Below, one piece after another: positions 55,807 through 64,000 of a DNA stretch of 64,000 nt; within the stretch, counting starts at the first letter, position 1; every line of letters begins with the position of its first letter. Source of the DNA: an uncultured Coriobacteriaceae bacterium (lineage in GTDB: Bacteria > Actinomycetota > Coriobacteriia > Coriobacteriales > Atopobiaceae). The notes below the pieces were generated by a model. The model did not search any database. It was not told where the DNA came from and was given only the letters and a program-made list of their open reading frames with translations. The DNA lies in the NCBI GenBank assembly GCA_902777325.1, contig CACYTH010000015.1:1-64000 (forward strand), read 5' to 3'. The translations under genes and the position numbers were made by a program.

Positions 55807-56700
55807 ATGGCAAAGACCGCCACTCCCGTCACGTTGCCCGACTACCAGGTCGAGCGCATCGGCTCGCAGATCGCCGAGGGCGAGGTCATCACGAGCGCTC
55901 GCCCGCACGCACTCACTGACGCCATCTTCAACTACTGCCCGGGCTGCACGCACGGCATCGTCAACCGCCTGGTTGCCGAGTGCATCGACGAGCTGGGCAT
56001 CGAGGGCAAGACCGTGGGCGTCGCGCCCGTCGGCTGCTCCGTCATGTGCTACGACTTCTTCAACTGCGACATGATCGAGGCCGCGCACGGACGAGCTCCC
56101 GCGGTGGCCACTGGCGTCAAGCGCGTGCATCCCGACAACGTCGTGTTTGCCTACCAGGGCGACGGCGACCTTGCCTCCATCGGCACCGCCGAGACCGTCC
56201 ACGCCGCCACCCGTGGCGAGAAGATCACCGTCATCTTCATCAACAACGCCATCTACGGCATGACCGGCGGCCAGATGGCCCCCACGTCGCTGCCCAACCA
56301 GGTGACCCAGACCAGCCCCTATGGCCGTGACGTCTCCAAGGCCGGCTACCCGGTGCGCATCTCCGAGCTGCTTGCCACCCTCGACGGCGTCGCCTATGTG
56401 GAGCGCGTCACCTGCGACAGCCGCGCCCACATCATCCAGGCCAAAAAGGCCATCAAGAAGGCCTTCCAGAACCAGATCGACGGCATCGGCTACAGCCTCG
56501 TGGAGGTCGTGGCAACCTGCCCGACCAACTGGGGCATGACGCCGCAGGACGCCTTCCAGTGGCTCCGCGACAACATGCTGCCGTACTACCCGCTCGGCGT
56601 GTACAAGGACGTCGTCGCCGACGGCTACGCCAACGCTGCCGAGGCCGCGCTCGAGCGCGCCAAGGACTGCCCCATCGCTCAGCAGAAGAAGGAGGACTAG
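55807..56700 (+). CDS. 2-oxoacid:ferredoxin oxidoreductase beta subunit (TPP-binding)
   Basis: A 297-residue thiamine diphosphate-binding subunit. The motif YQGDGDLASIGTAETVHAAT with the later FINNAIYGMTGGQMAPTS binds TPP and magnesium; FNYCPGCTHGIVNRL and APVGCSVMCYDFFNCD hold the cysteines for the intrinsic iron-sulfur cluster. The ATG lies one base after the alpha stop. Confidence 0.93.
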   Translation: MAKTATPVTLPDYQVERIGSQIAEGEVITSARPHALTDAIFNYCPGCTHGIVNRLVAECIDELGIEGKTVGVAPVGCSVMCYDFFNCDMIEAAHGRAPAVATGVKRVHPDNVVFAYQGDGDLASIGTAETVHAATRGEKITVIFINNAIYGMTGGQMAPTSLPNQVTQTSPYGRDVSKAGYPVRISELLATLDGVAYVERVTCDSRAHIIQAKKAIKKAFQNQIDGIGYSLVEVVATCPTNWGMTPQDAFQWLRDNMLPYYPLGVYKDVVADGYANAAEAALERAKDCPIAQQKKED

Positions 56701-56702
56701 TC

Positions 56703-57263
56703 ATGGCAGAGGACTTCAACCACGAGCTGCTTTGCGTGCTCTCCGGCTTCGGCGGACAGGGCCTGCTCTTTGCCGGCAAGGTCATGGCCAACACCGGTCT
56801 TCTCGACGGCCGCCATGTGAGCTGGATGCCCAGCTACGGCCCCGAGATGCGCGGCGGCACCGCCAACTGCAGCGTCAGCCTCTCCGACGAGGCCATCGGC
56901 ACCCCCTTCATCACCAAGCCCACGGCCGTCATCGCCATGAACCAGCCTTCCGTTGAGAAGTTTGGCCCTGGCGTGCAGCCCGGCGGCACCATCATCATCG
57001 ACACCACCCTGGCGCTCAGCGGCACCGAGGGCGTCGACATCGCCGACGGCGTGAACGTCGTGGCGTTCAAGGCCACCGAGATGGCCGAGGAGGCTGGCCT
57101 CAAGGGTCTGGCCAACATCATCTGCCTCGGCAAGCTCTGGGCCGAGACGCACTTCTGCAGCCGTGAGACGCTCGACGCGGCACTGGCCAAGTGCGTGCCG
57201 CCCAAGAAGCAGCACCTGCTCGAGCCCAACCGCAAGGCCCTGCAGATGGGCATCGACCTGTAA
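56703..57263 (+). CDS. 2-oxoacid:ferredoxin oxidoreductase gamma subunit
   Basis: A 186-residue subunit with CVLSGFGGQGLLFAGKVMAN, SWMPSYGPEMRGGTANCSVS and VIAMNQPSVEKFGPGVQPGG, the marks of the gamma family. It completes the operon and is followed by a terminator. Confidence 0.93.
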   Translation: MAEDFNHELLCVLSGFGGQGLLFAGKVMANTGLLDGRHVSWMPSYGPEMRGGTANCSVSLSDEAIGTPFITKPTAVIAMNQPSVEKFGPGVQPGGTIIIDTTLALSGTEGVDIADGVNVVAFKATEMAEEAGLKGLANIICLGKLWAETHFCSRETLDAALAKCVPPKKQHLLEPNRKALQMGIDL

Positions 57264-57286
57264 GGTCGCCGCAGATAGGCTCCAAC

Positions 57287-57317
57287 AGCCCCTCGGCACA
57301 CGCCGGGGGGCTTTTTT
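57287..57317 (+). terminator. Rho-independent terminator of the vor operon
   Basis: AGCCCC-T-CGGC (57287-57297) pairs with GCCG-G-GGGGCT (57302-57312), including a T-G pair, around an ACAC loop; TTTTTT follows. It lies 23 bases beyond the gamma stop. Confidence 0.92.
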
Positions 57318-57393
57318 GTGCTTGGGGATGGCTCTCCGGAGCTCCCGGACAGCCCTGCGCACGGGAAAATGTATACGCCATGCCCACCCGAAC

Positions 57394-57494
57394 CCTAACT
57401 TGCACAAATTTGTGCAAGTTAGGCCTCTAGTGAGCTCACGCATAGGCCCCCGAGCTCACTAGATAGCTAACTTGCACAAATATTTGCAAGTTAG
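57394..57494. repeat. Nested TAACTTGCAC palindromes
   Basis: A perfect 30-bp palindrome (57394-57423, arms CCTAACTTGCACAAA) and a slightly degenerate copy (57467-57494, arms CTAACTTG/CAAGTTAG) flank a 12-bp inverted repeat, TCTAGTGAGCTC (57426-57437) with its complement (57452-57463). The whole is thus a palindrome made of palindromes. It lies between the vor terminator and the next repeat. Confidence 0.85.
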
Positions 57495-57532
57495 GTTTGA
57501 GCATGCATAAATCTGTATGAATATGCATCAAT

Positions 57533-57605
57533 GTGCCCTGTCACGGGGAGTTACCCCCTATGACAGGGCACGGAAGCTGTCAAAAGGGGTAACCCCCGTG
57601 GCAGG
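57533..57605. repeat. GGGGTTACCCC palindromic repeat, two units in opposite orientation
   Basis: Unit 1 has 11-bp arms GTGCCCTGTCA/TGACAGGGCAC (57533-57543 and 57561-57571) around GGGGAGTTACCCCC. Unit 2 (57577-57605) has CTGTCA...TGGCAGG around GGGGTAACCCCC. They lie just beyond the stop of the acyl-CoA synthetase gene. Confidence 0.85.
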
Positions 57606-57610
57606 TGTGG

Positions 57611-59416
57611 TTAGATCAGGCCGTCGGTCTTGTCCTGCTCGGTGCTCTTGAGCTTTGCAGCCTCCTCGTCGCGCTTGCGGATGGCCACGCGACGGATCTT
57701 GCCGTTGACGGTCTTGGGCAGCTCAGGCACGTAGTCGATGATGCGCGGGTACTTGTAGGGTGCCGTCTCGCGCTTGACGTAGGTCTGCAGCTCCTTGGTG
57801 AGCTCGGGCGTTCCCTCAAAGCCCTCGTGCAGCACGATGGTCGCCTTGACGGCCTTGCCGCGCACGGGATCGGGCACGCCGGTCACCGCACACTCGCGCA
57901 CGGCAGGATGCGTGAGCAGCACGCTCTCGATCTCGGTCGGCCCGATGCGGTAGCCGGAGCTCTTGATCACGTCGTCGTTGCGACCCACGTACCAGAGGTA
58001 GTCATCCTCGTCACGCCAGGCGGTGTCGCCGGTGTGGTACCAGCCGTCGTAGATGGCCTCGTCGGTCTTCTCCTTGTTGCGGTAGTACTCCATCATGATG
58101 CCCGCGGGAGGGTTGTCGCGGTCGTAGCGGATGCAGATCTCGCCCGTCTCGCCGTCCTCGCAGAGGCTGCCGTCGTCGCGCAGCACGCGGATGTCGTAGA
58201 GCGGCACGATCTTGCCCATGGAGCCGGGCTTGGGACGCGCGTTGTTGAGGTTGGCGATGGTGAGCGGGGTCTCGGTCTGGCCAAAGCCCTCGTAGATGGT
58301 CAGCCCCGTGTGCTCGCGCCAGAAGTCGTAGAGGTCGGGGTTGAGCGCCTCGCCTGCGGTGGTGCAGTACTTGAGGTCGGAGAGGTCGTGCGCGTCCACG
58401 TCGCTCAGCATCATCAGGCGGTACATGGTGGGCGGGCAGCACAGCGTGCTCACGTGGTAGCGGCTGATCAGGCTGAGGATCTCGTCTCCGTTGAAGCGGT
58501 CGAAGTCATAGGTAAAGACGCACGACTCCATGGTCCACGCGCCATAGAACTTGCCCCACACGGCCTTGCCCCAACCGGTGTCGGCGATGGTGAAGTGCAG
58601 GCCGCCGTCGCCGATGACGTTGTGCCAGAGCTTGGCCGTGATGGTGTGCGCCAGCGCGTAGGTGCCGTTGTGCAGCACCATCTTGGGGTTGCCCGAGGTG
58701 CCGGACGAGAAGTACATGATCATGGGCTCGTCCACGGTGATGGCCACGCGGCCCCAGAAGTCGCTCGCCGCGCTCACGCCGGAGTTGAAGTCTACCCAGC
58801 CGGGACGGTTGCTCGTGAGCTCGCAGATGTGATCGGGGCCGCTCAGCATGCGGTGGCGGCTGGGCTCGAAGCCCGGCTCGCTCACGGCGAGGCCCGCGCC
58901 GCCGGCAGCCACGATGATCTTCTTCTGCAGGTCGGGGCAGTTGGGAGCCACGGCATCCACCACGTCGGCGATCGCGCCGGCGTCGGTGCAGACAACGGCC
59001 TTGCACGAGGCAGCCTTGAGGCGGTACTCGAGGTCGTGCTCGCGCAGCATGAAGGTGGCGGGCACCAGCACGGCGCCGATCTTGTGCAGCGCCAGCGCGG
59101 TGATCCAGAACTGGTAGTGGCGGCGCAGGATGACAAGCACCATGTCGCCCTTGCGGATTCCCTGGCTGACCAGGAAGTTTGCGCACTTGTCAGACCAGAA
59201 CTTCATCTCGCCGAAGCTGAAGCGATGCTCCTCGCCCTCGGGGTTGCACCACACCATGGCGGGACGCTTGGGGTCGTTGACGGCGATGTCGTCCACGACG
59301 TCGTACGCCCAGTTGAAGTCGTGATCGTAGTGCAGGGAGATGTGGGCGATCTCGCCCTTGAGATTGCGGCTTTCGGAGATGTACTTCTCGTTGATGTAAC
59401 GCATGGCAGTGGTCAT
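57611..59416 (-). CDS. AMP-forming acyl-CoA synthetase, medium-chain/acetyl type
   Basis: About 601 residues activating a carboxylic acid as its CoA ester. Visible motifs are the P-loop MIMYFSSGTSGNPKMVLH (about residue 215), the adenine-binding YEGFGQTETPL, the hinge YVGRNDDVIKSSGYRIGPTE and the catalytic lysine near the C terminus in PKTVNGKIRRVAI. GWGKAVWGKFYGAW is like acetyl/medium-chain enzymes. The start is uncertain (ATG 59416 or 59404; the AAAGG site touches the first). The preceding XRE-cupin gene lies 108 bases upstream on the same strand and probably controls it. Confidence 0.9.
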   Translation of the reverse strand: MTTAMRYINEKYISESRNLKGEIAHISLHYDHDFNWAYDVVDDIAVNDPKRPAMVWCNPEGEEHRFSFGEMKFWSDKCANFLVSQGIRKGDMVLVILRRHYQFWITALALHKIGAVLVPATFMLREHDLEYRLKAASCKAVVCTDAGAIADVVDAVAPNCPDLQKKIIVAAGGAGLAVSEPGFEPSRHRMLSGPDHICELTSNRPGWVDFNSGVSAASDFWGRVAITVDEPMIMYFSSGTSGNPKMVLHNGTYALAHTITAKLWHNVIGDGGLHFTIADTGWGKAVWGKFYGAWTMESCVFTYDFDRFNGDEILSLISRYHVSTLCCPPTMYRLMMLSDVDAHDLSDLKYCTTAGEALNPDLYDFWREHTGLTIYEGFGQTETPLTIANLNNARPKPGSMGKIVPLYDIRVLRDDGSLCEDGETGEICIRYDRDNPPAGIMMEYYRNKEKTDEAIYDGWYHTGDTAWRDEDDYLWYVGRNDDVIKSSGYRIGPTEIESVLLTHPAVRECAVTGVPDPVRGKAVKATIVLHEGFEGTPELTKELQTYVKRETAPYKYPRIIDYVPELPKTVNGKIRRVAIRKRDEEAAKLKSTEQDKTDGLI

Positions 59417-59524
59417 CCTTTGCAAAGAGATTTGTCAGCATGCAGGCGCAACGCAACGCGCCAGTGCGACACTGTGGTCGTGAGTCTGAGTTAACGGCAC
59501 CGTCCGCAGGAAGGCGGGCGATGC

Positions 59525-60121
59525 CTAGATAATCTCTTTGCGCTGGGGGTCGAAGACGACGGCGAGGATCTGTGCGTCCTGCCCGTCGATGGCGATCATG
59601 CCGTGGCCGCGGCCGGAGTCGTAGAACAGCGTGTCGCCCGCGCTGACCTCCTCGAAGTGGTCCTCGAAGCGGAACTTGAGGCGACCCTTGAGGACGAAGT
59701 CCATCTCCTGGCCCTCGTGATAGGAGAGGTGGATGGGCTCGTTCTGGCTCTCGGGCTGGAAGGGCACGTCGACCAGGAAGGTCTCGCCCAGGCGGTTGCG
59801 GAAGTGCGGCGCCTTGTGCAGGTAGTGGAAGTCGGAGTGGCGCTCGAGGACGAGGCCCTCGCCCGCGCGGACGATCTCGTAGTGCCTGAGGCGCGGGCTC
59901 TCGCCCGTCAGCAGCTCGACCACGTCGACGCCGAACTTCTTGGCGCACTTGTACACGAAGGTGAAGGTCAGGTCCATGTCGCCGCTCTCACGGGCGGCGT
60001 ACTCGGACGCGGAGCGACCGGTTGCCTCGGCCATCTCCTCGATGGTGAACTCGTTGTCCTCGCGCAGCGACCTGATGCGGTTTGCGACATCCTTGCGGTT
60101 CTGCAGGTTGGCAGGTTCCAT
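59525..60121 (-). CDS. XRE-family transcriptional regulator with cupin domain
   Basis: A 198-residue regulator. The N-terminal helix-turn-helix (about residues 12-70) reads VANRIRSLREDNEFTIEEMA. The C-terminal cupin barrel (about residues 115-190) has LSYHEGQEMDFVLKGRLKFR and AGDTLFYDSGRGHGMIA, probably sensing a small ligand. Such regulators often sit next to acyl-CoA ligase genes. The ATG at 60121 has AAAGG 9 bases upstream. Confidence 0.9.
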   Translation of the reverse strand: MEPANLQNRKDVANRIRSLREDNEFTIEEMAEATGRSASEYAARESGDMDLTFTFVYKCAKKFGVDVVELLTGESPRLRHYEIVRAGEGLVLERHSDFHYLHKAPHFRNRLGETFLVDVPFQPESQNEPIHLSYHEGQEMDFVLKGRLKFRFEDHFEEVSAGDTLFYDSGRGHGMIAIDGQDAQILAVVFDPQRKEII

Positions 60122-60213
60122 GACCACGAGCCTTTCTTCGTACGTGTAGTAGACCTACTTTAGCACGCAGGAATTGTTCGGTTGAACGACGCTACGATTT
60201 GTAACATTGCGAC

Positions 60214-60289
60214 GTGACACACTCTCTCCGTGGGAGTTTCTGTGTCACCCGCGGGTGACACAGAAACTCCCACGGAGAGAGTGTGTCAC
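60214..60289. repeat. 76-bp perfect palindrome, GTGACACA family
   Basis: Arms 60214-60248 and 60255-60289 (35 bp each) are exact inverted copies, and the 6-base centre CCGCGG is itself palindromic, so all 76 bases are symmetric. Each arm has the form GTGACACA-N19-TGTGTCAC with an inner CTCC/GGAG. The copy at 2675-2764 shares the layout but not the inner bases. It lies 92 bases upstream of the cupin regulator start and 10 bases beyond the HerA-like stop. Confidence 0.95.
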
Positions 60290-60298
60290 TCGATGGGC

Positions 60299-61966
60299 TT
60301 ATCGCTTGGTGCCAAAGAGCCCGCGGGCGATCCTGCGGCCGGTAGTCTTGCCGAAGACCGGGGTGAGCAGCGCACCGGCCACGTCGGACATGGCCTTCTG
60401 GCGCTCGCGCTGGCGGCGCTCCTCCTCCTTCAGGCGCTCGCGCTCGGCACGTGCCGCAGCCTGCTCCTGGCGCTTGCGTGCCGCCTCGGCCTCGCGCTCG
60501 AGCTGACGCAGGCGCTGCTCCTCGGCCTTCTGGCGCTCGCGCTGCTCGCGGGCCGCCGCCTGCTCGGCAGCCTTTGCCTGGCGAGCCGCCTCGCGCGCAC
60601 GCTCCGCCTCGAAGGCGGCGCGCTCCTTCTCGAAGGCCGCACGCTCGGCCGCAAGCTGGGCATTTGCCTGCTCCGTCTCGCGCGCGTCGTTGATCATCTC
60701 GTACGCGCTCTCGCGGTCCACGGCCTGGCCGTACTTCTCGGTGAGCTCCACCTGACCGGCAAGCACCTGCTGGATTGTCTCCTCGTCCGCCGCCGCCATG
60801 CGACACGCCGGGAAGATCACGCGGGCGCGCTGGACGATGCTCGGACGTCCCTCGTCGTCGAGGAAGCTCACGAGCGCCTCGCCGGTGCCGAGGTCCTGCA
60901 GGGCCTCAACGGTGTCGAAGGTGGGGTTGGTGCGGAAGCTCGCCGCAGCGGCCTTGACGGCCTTCTGCTCGGCGGGCGTGTAGGCGCGCAGGCCGTGCTG
61001 CACGCGGTTGGAGAGCTGCGCCAGCACCTCGTCGGGGATGTCGGAGGGCGACTGCGTGATAAAGTACACGCCCACGCCCTTGGAGCGAATCAGCTTGACT
61101 ACCTGCACGATCTTGTCGTTGAGCTGCTTGGGCATGTCGTCAAAGAGCAGGTGCGCCTCGTCGAAGAAGAACACGAAGCGCGGCTTGTCGGGGTCGCCCA
61201 CCTCGGGCAGCACCTCGAAGAGCGTGGAGAGCATCCACAGCAGGAACATGGCATAAATCTGCGGCATCTGGATGAGCTTGGACGCGTTCAAGATGTTGAC
61301 GTAGCCGCGGCCGTCCTCGTCGCAGGCAAACCAGTCGTTGATGTCGAGGTCGGGCTCGCCAAAGAAGATGTCACCGCCCTGGTCCTCGATCGCGAGAAGC
61401 GCGCGCTGGATGGCGCCGACCGACTGGCTGGAGACGCGCCCGTAGGTGGTCTCGTAGTCCTTGGCGTGGTCGGCCACGTAGGCAAGCATGGAGCGCAGGT
61501 CCTTGAGGTCGAGCAGGAGCATGCCCTGGTCGTCGGCCACGCGAAAGACCACGTTGAGCACGCCCTGCTGCACGTCGGTCAGCCCGAGTAGGCGGCTGAG
61601 CAGCACCGGTCCCATGTCGGAGATGGTGATGCGCACCGGGCAGCCCGCGTCGCCGAGCATGTCCCAGATGCGGCACGGCGCGCCGTAGAAGCGCACCTCG
61701 TCCTCGGTGAGGTTGAAGTACCCGAGGCGCTTGCGCAGGCCATCGGTCATGGCGCCGGCCTGGGCCATGCCGGTGACGTCGCCCTTGACGTCGGCCATGA
61801 ACACGGGCACGCCGGCGTCGGAGAAGCTCTCGGCGAGCACCTTGAGGGTGACGGTCTTGCCCGTGCCCGTGGCGCCGGCGATGAGGCCGTGGCGGTTGGC
61901 TTGGTTGAGCAGCAGGCAGCAGGGCAGCTCGCCCTGGGCAACCCAAATCTTGTCGTTGATGAGCAT
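60299..61966 (-). CDS. HerA/DUF853-type ATPase
   Basis: A 555-residue protein of the HerA-FtsK ATPase superfamily. Walker A is [17 protein letters not shown] (about residues 28-44) and Walker B is [15 protein letters not shown] (about residue 270), with [15 protein letters not shown] as sensor segment. Residues about 425-525 form a long charged coiled coil rich in Glu, Arg and Ala ([22 protein letters not shown] repeats). Its role is unknown; relatives act as DNA-translocase-like motors. The ATG at 61966 follows GGGGGAGGCCCTC. No NurA-type nuclease adjoins it. Confidence 0.87.
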   Translation of the reverse strand: MLINDKIWVAQGELPCCLLLNQANRHGLIAGATGTGKTVTLKVLAESFSDAGVPVFMADVKGDVTGMAQAGAMTDGLRKRLGYFNLTEDEVRFYGAPCRIWDMLGDAGCPVRITISDMGPVLLSRLLGLTDVQQGVLNVVFRVADDQGMLLLDLKDLRSMLAYVADHAKDYETTYGRVSSQSVGAIQRALLAIEDQGGDIFFGEPDLDINDWFACDEDGRGYVNILNASKLIQMPQIYAMFLLWMLSTLFEVLPEVGDPDKPRFVFFFDEAHLLFDDMPKQLNDKIVQVVKLIRSKGVGVYFITQSPSDIPDEVLAQLSNRVQHGLRAYTPAEQKAVKAAAASFRTNPTFDTVEALQDLGTGEALVSFLDDEGRPSIVQRARVIFPACRMAAADEETIQQVLAGQVELTEKYGQAVDRESAYEMINDARETEQANAQLAAERAAFEKERAAFEAERAREAARQAKAAEQAAAREQRERQKAEEQRLRQLEREAEAARKRQEQAAARAERERLKEEERRQRERQKAMSDVAGALLTPVFGKTTGRRIARGLFGTKR

Positions 61967-62062
61967 GAGGGCCTCCCCCGTCGACGCGTACCGCTCCCCA
62001 TTGTGCCACACCCACGGGGCGGGCAGCATGCCAGCCCCGTGGGCGTTGGGGCCGCTCGCACG

Positions 62063-62091
62063 AGAAAGGCGCCCCGCGTGTGCGAGGCGCC
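62063..62091 (-). terminator. Terminator after the lipoprotein gene
   Basis: On the minus strand a 10-bp stem GGCGCCTCGC/GCGGGGCGCC (one T-G pair, ACAC loop; 62068-62091) is followed by TTTCT. It is 54 bases past the lipoprotein stop. Confidence 0.7.
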
Positions 62092-62144
62092 CGGGAGCTC
62101 ACGCTCGTCTTGAGGTCGATCGGACCGCAAGTCCGCAGACGCAC

Positions 62145-63545
62145 CTACTCAAGCCAGTGCTGTACGCTCTCAGACTTCTGCAGGTAGTCGCTTATCTCCT
62201 CGAAGTGGGTATAGGCGTACGTGTACTTTGCCTCATAGTCGCTACCACTGATCTGCATGGCGGCCTCGTTGCCGTTCTCGTCGTACGTATAGGTGTAGGT
62301 ATGCGTACTGCCGTCGAATGACGTGTACGTCGCCTTTGTGTTGTTGCCGTTCTCGTCGTAGGCGAACTCACTCTTATCCACGCTGCCGTCATAGTAGGTG
62401 GTCGTGGAACTAAGCTGGTTGCCTTGCTCGTCGTACGTGAGCTCCCGTACGCAGTAGGGACCATCGTAGGTCTGCGTGTCACCTGCCATTCGCTCGCCAT
62501 TGTCGCCATACGTATAGGTGGTCGCCTGAATGCTCCCGTCGGGCATGATGACCTCTTCGATGGTGACGTCGTATGCCCACCGCTCGTTGATGTACTTGCC
62601 GTCGCCCTCGACCGTGGTCGTGACTTTAGTCACAAAGCCATCCTCGTTCTTCTCGTTCGTATAGGTCCTCGTCTCGGTGCCCTGACTATCGTCATCGTAG
62701 GTGTAGTTGTGAACGGCACTCAGCATGTTACCGAGGTCGTCGTAGAGGTACTCCGCATCATGCTGCTTGGAGTGCTCCTCGCCTACGGTCGAGACGGTCT
62801 CGTGAGTCAAGATGCCCAGGTCGTTGTACTCGTCCGTCGACGTGCTCGTAACCCGCTTCTCCTCGCCTTCATTGCTGTAGGTGCGATAGGAGGTGGTCTC
62901 GTTTATGGCGATAGGCATGTCGCTCTCGCCGTAGGTGAACTCGAAGCTGCTGGCATCCTCGTTCGTAGTCGTAATCTTGGTCACACGACCGGAGTCATCG
63001 TATTCGTAGTCATAGGTGACCTCGGTCGTCTCGGGGTCTTCGCTGCGCTCCGCCGTTCCACCGTTGCCGTCGGGATACGTATATGAGGTGGTCGTGACCG
63101 TCTCTGCCTTGGTCGGCCAGCCGTTTTCCTCGCGGCTATAGATGGTTGTCGTCTCGGTTGTGGTGGTCGAATCACCCCAGTCGTGAGAATCCTTCTCGGT
63201 CTTCTTGATGGTGTTGCCCGTTTCGTCGAACTCGTAGGACGTGGTCCTCGTGTTCGTGCCAGTCTCCTCAACGGTGTTGCCGTTCTCGTCCGTATACGTA
63301 TATGTCGAGGTGGATTCCACTGACTCCTCGCTCCTACGCCAATGCTTGGCCTCCTCGGCCTTCGCCAGACGCTCCTCCGCCTTGAGGGTGGCGGCGTCCT
63401 TGGTCTCAGCGGCCTCCTCCGTGGCGGCCGCATCGCCCGCTGGCGCATCCGTGGAGGCGCCTGAGCCGCCGCAGCCCGCAAGCGCAAGCACCGTCGCAAA
63501 CGCCACGACTGTGGATCCGCCCAAAACCCTTCTTAAGTCCCTCAT
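62145..63545 (-). CDS. YD-repeat-rich lipoprotein
   Basis: A 466-residue secreted lipoprotein. The signal peptide ends in the lipobox ALAGC (cysteine about residue 25). After a spacer rich in Ala, Glu and Asp, about 14 repeats of roughly 20-25 residues follow, built on the pattern (Y/F)xYDxxGN, for instance YTDENGNTVEETG, YEFDETGNTIKKTE, YDYEYDDSGRVTKI and FAYDENGNNTKATY. These resemble RHS/YD repeats but lack a toxin domain or core cage signature. Threonine and tyrosine content is high. The ATG at 63545 follows AAGGGGGTACAC. The function is unknown. Confidence 0.85.
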   Translation of the reverse strand: MRDLRRVLGGSTVVAFATVLALAGCGGSGASTDAPAGDAAATEEAAETKDAATLKAEERLAKAEEAKHWRRSEESVESTSTYTYTDENGNTVEETGTNTRTTSYEFDETGNTIKKTEKDSHDWGDSTTTTETTTIYSREENGWPTKAETVTTTSYTYPDGNGGTAERSEDPETTEVTYDYEYDDSGRVTKITTTNEDASSFEFTYGESDMPIAINETTSYRTYSNEGEEKRVTSTSTDEYNDLGILTHETVSTVGEEHSKQHDAEYLYDDLGNMLSAVHNYTYDDDSQGTETRTYTNEKNEDGFVTKVTTTVEGDGKYINERWAYDVTIEEVIMPDGSIQATTYTYGDNGERMAGDTQTYDGPYCVRELTYDEQGNQLSSTTTYYDGSVDKSEFAYDENGNNTKATYTSFDGSTHTYTYTYDENGNEAAMQISGSDYEAKYTYAYTHFEEISDYLQKSESVQHWLE

Positions 63546-63666
63546 GTGTACCCCCTTCTGCACTCTGACGTATGAGCCAGTTAAACAGGTGGTTTAATCC
63601 TATTTGCAGCGCCAACCCAACCTCTTGTGCAATCTGACGAGTGTGTCGAGTTTTCGGCGATGGACC

Positions 63667-64000
63667 CTAGTCTGCGATCTCGAGAGAATCGCCTTCCGTT
63701 GAGGGCTCATCGACCATGCTCCCGTCTACAGGCGCCTCCTCTGGTGGCACTCCCTCGGCGGAGCCGCCCTCGGTCGGCGCCTCGTCGGGAGAATCCTCCC
63801 CAATCGATGCCTCATCGAGCGTCTTCTCCCCCGTCTGAGCCTCCTCCGCCTGGGCTGCCCCTGTCGGAGCTGGCTGGGTCAGCGCATCCAGGACGCGCCT
63901 CTCGCGGCCGAGGGCGTCCTCGACGAGCTGCGGACGCGCCCCCTCGAGCATGGAAACCCCGATACCCATGAGCGACGCGATGACGAGAATGCCCGCAAAC
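63667..64000 (-). CDS. Membrane protein with acidic tail, C-terminal part
   Basis: The frame is open to the window edge, so the 5' end is missing. The visible part begins with a hydrophobic segment (FAGILVIASLMGIGVSML, 63950-63999). A hydrophilic tail of about 90 residues follows, rich in Glu, Pro, Asp and Ser (EGARPQLVEDALGRERRVLD, then EEAQTGEKTLDEASIGEDSP). I do not recognise the family. Confidence 0.6.
   Translation of the reverse strand, partial: FAGILVIASLMGIGVSMLEGARPQLVEDALGRERRVLDALTQPAPTGAAQAEEAQTGEKTLDEASIGEDSPDEAPTEGGSAEGVPPEEAPVDGSMVDEPSTEGDSLEIAD

Overview
The window is GC-rich bacterial DNA whose gene content and order fit a fermentative, anaerobic actinobacterium of the class Coriobacteriia, probably close to Olsenella/Atopobiaceae. 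This placement is inference from ribosomal gene order, ferredoxin-linked 2-oxoacid metabolism and surface glycosidases; no 16S gene is present. Most genes start with a recognisable purine-rich Shine-Dalgarno sequence, and GTG and TTG starts are common. | 1-9.4 kb, mainly plus strand: the 3' end of galE, a polyprenyl diphosphate synthase, a peptidoglycan-binding-repeat protein, a large inverted repeat, tRNA-Gln(TTG), glmU-prs with a strong terminator, pth and pyrE. A family 2 glycosyltransferase and a His-rich metal exporter of the ArsP_2 type follow on the minus strand. | 9.5-33.4 kb, minus strand: one long translation super-cluster. Read in the direction of transcription it is rpsL-rpsG-fusA-rpsJ, then rplC-rplD-rplW-rplB-rpsS-rplV-rpsC-rplP-rpmC-rpsQ-rplN-rplX, then rplE-rpsZ-rpsH-rplF-rplR-rpsE-rpmD-rplO-secY, then adk-map, then infA-rpmJ-rpsM-rpsK-rpsD-rpoA-rplQ-truA. 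Its main surprise is a break between rplX and rplE. A strong terminator closes the S10 part after rplX, and a 3.5-kb segment follows carrying an LTA-synthase-like membrane phosphotransferase (plus strand, AT-richer) and a D-2-hydroxyacid dehydrogenase (minus strand). A promoter-like sequence then precedes rplE. | 33.5-46.5 kb: a surface-carbohydrate region. It holds a circularly permuted, doubly membrane-anchored GH3 beta-glucosidase divergent from a LytTR regulator/AgrC-like kinase pair, a cyclase-family hydrolase behind a long structured leader, two adjacent genes that each lost their middle (a GH3 and an alpha/beta hydrolase), a GtrA-like flippase, a second GH3 with a membrane tail, and an OmpR-type two-component system. 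| 46.5-64 kb: a DUF975 membrane protein, a metallophosphoesterase with an unusual ParB-like/BMP fusion, a frameshifted TIM-barrel/acyl-CoA ligase fusion, a vor-type 2-oxoacid:ferredoxin oxidoreductase operon (P-loop ATPase, ferredoxin, alpha, beta, gamma), an acyl-CoA synthetase with its XRE-cupin regulator, a HerA-like ATPase, a YD-repeat lipoprotein, and the 3' end of a membrane protein with an acidic tail. | Three families of intergenic palindromes are scattered through the window. One has arms of the form GTGACACA-N19-TGTGTCAC, at 2675-2764 and 60214-60289. One is a unit of about 30 bp centred on GGGGTTACCCC, at about 29.9, 41.8 and 57.6 kb. One is a pair of TAACTTGCAC palindromes at 57.4 kb. 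They look like undescribed miniature repeats and are the most novel non-coding content here.
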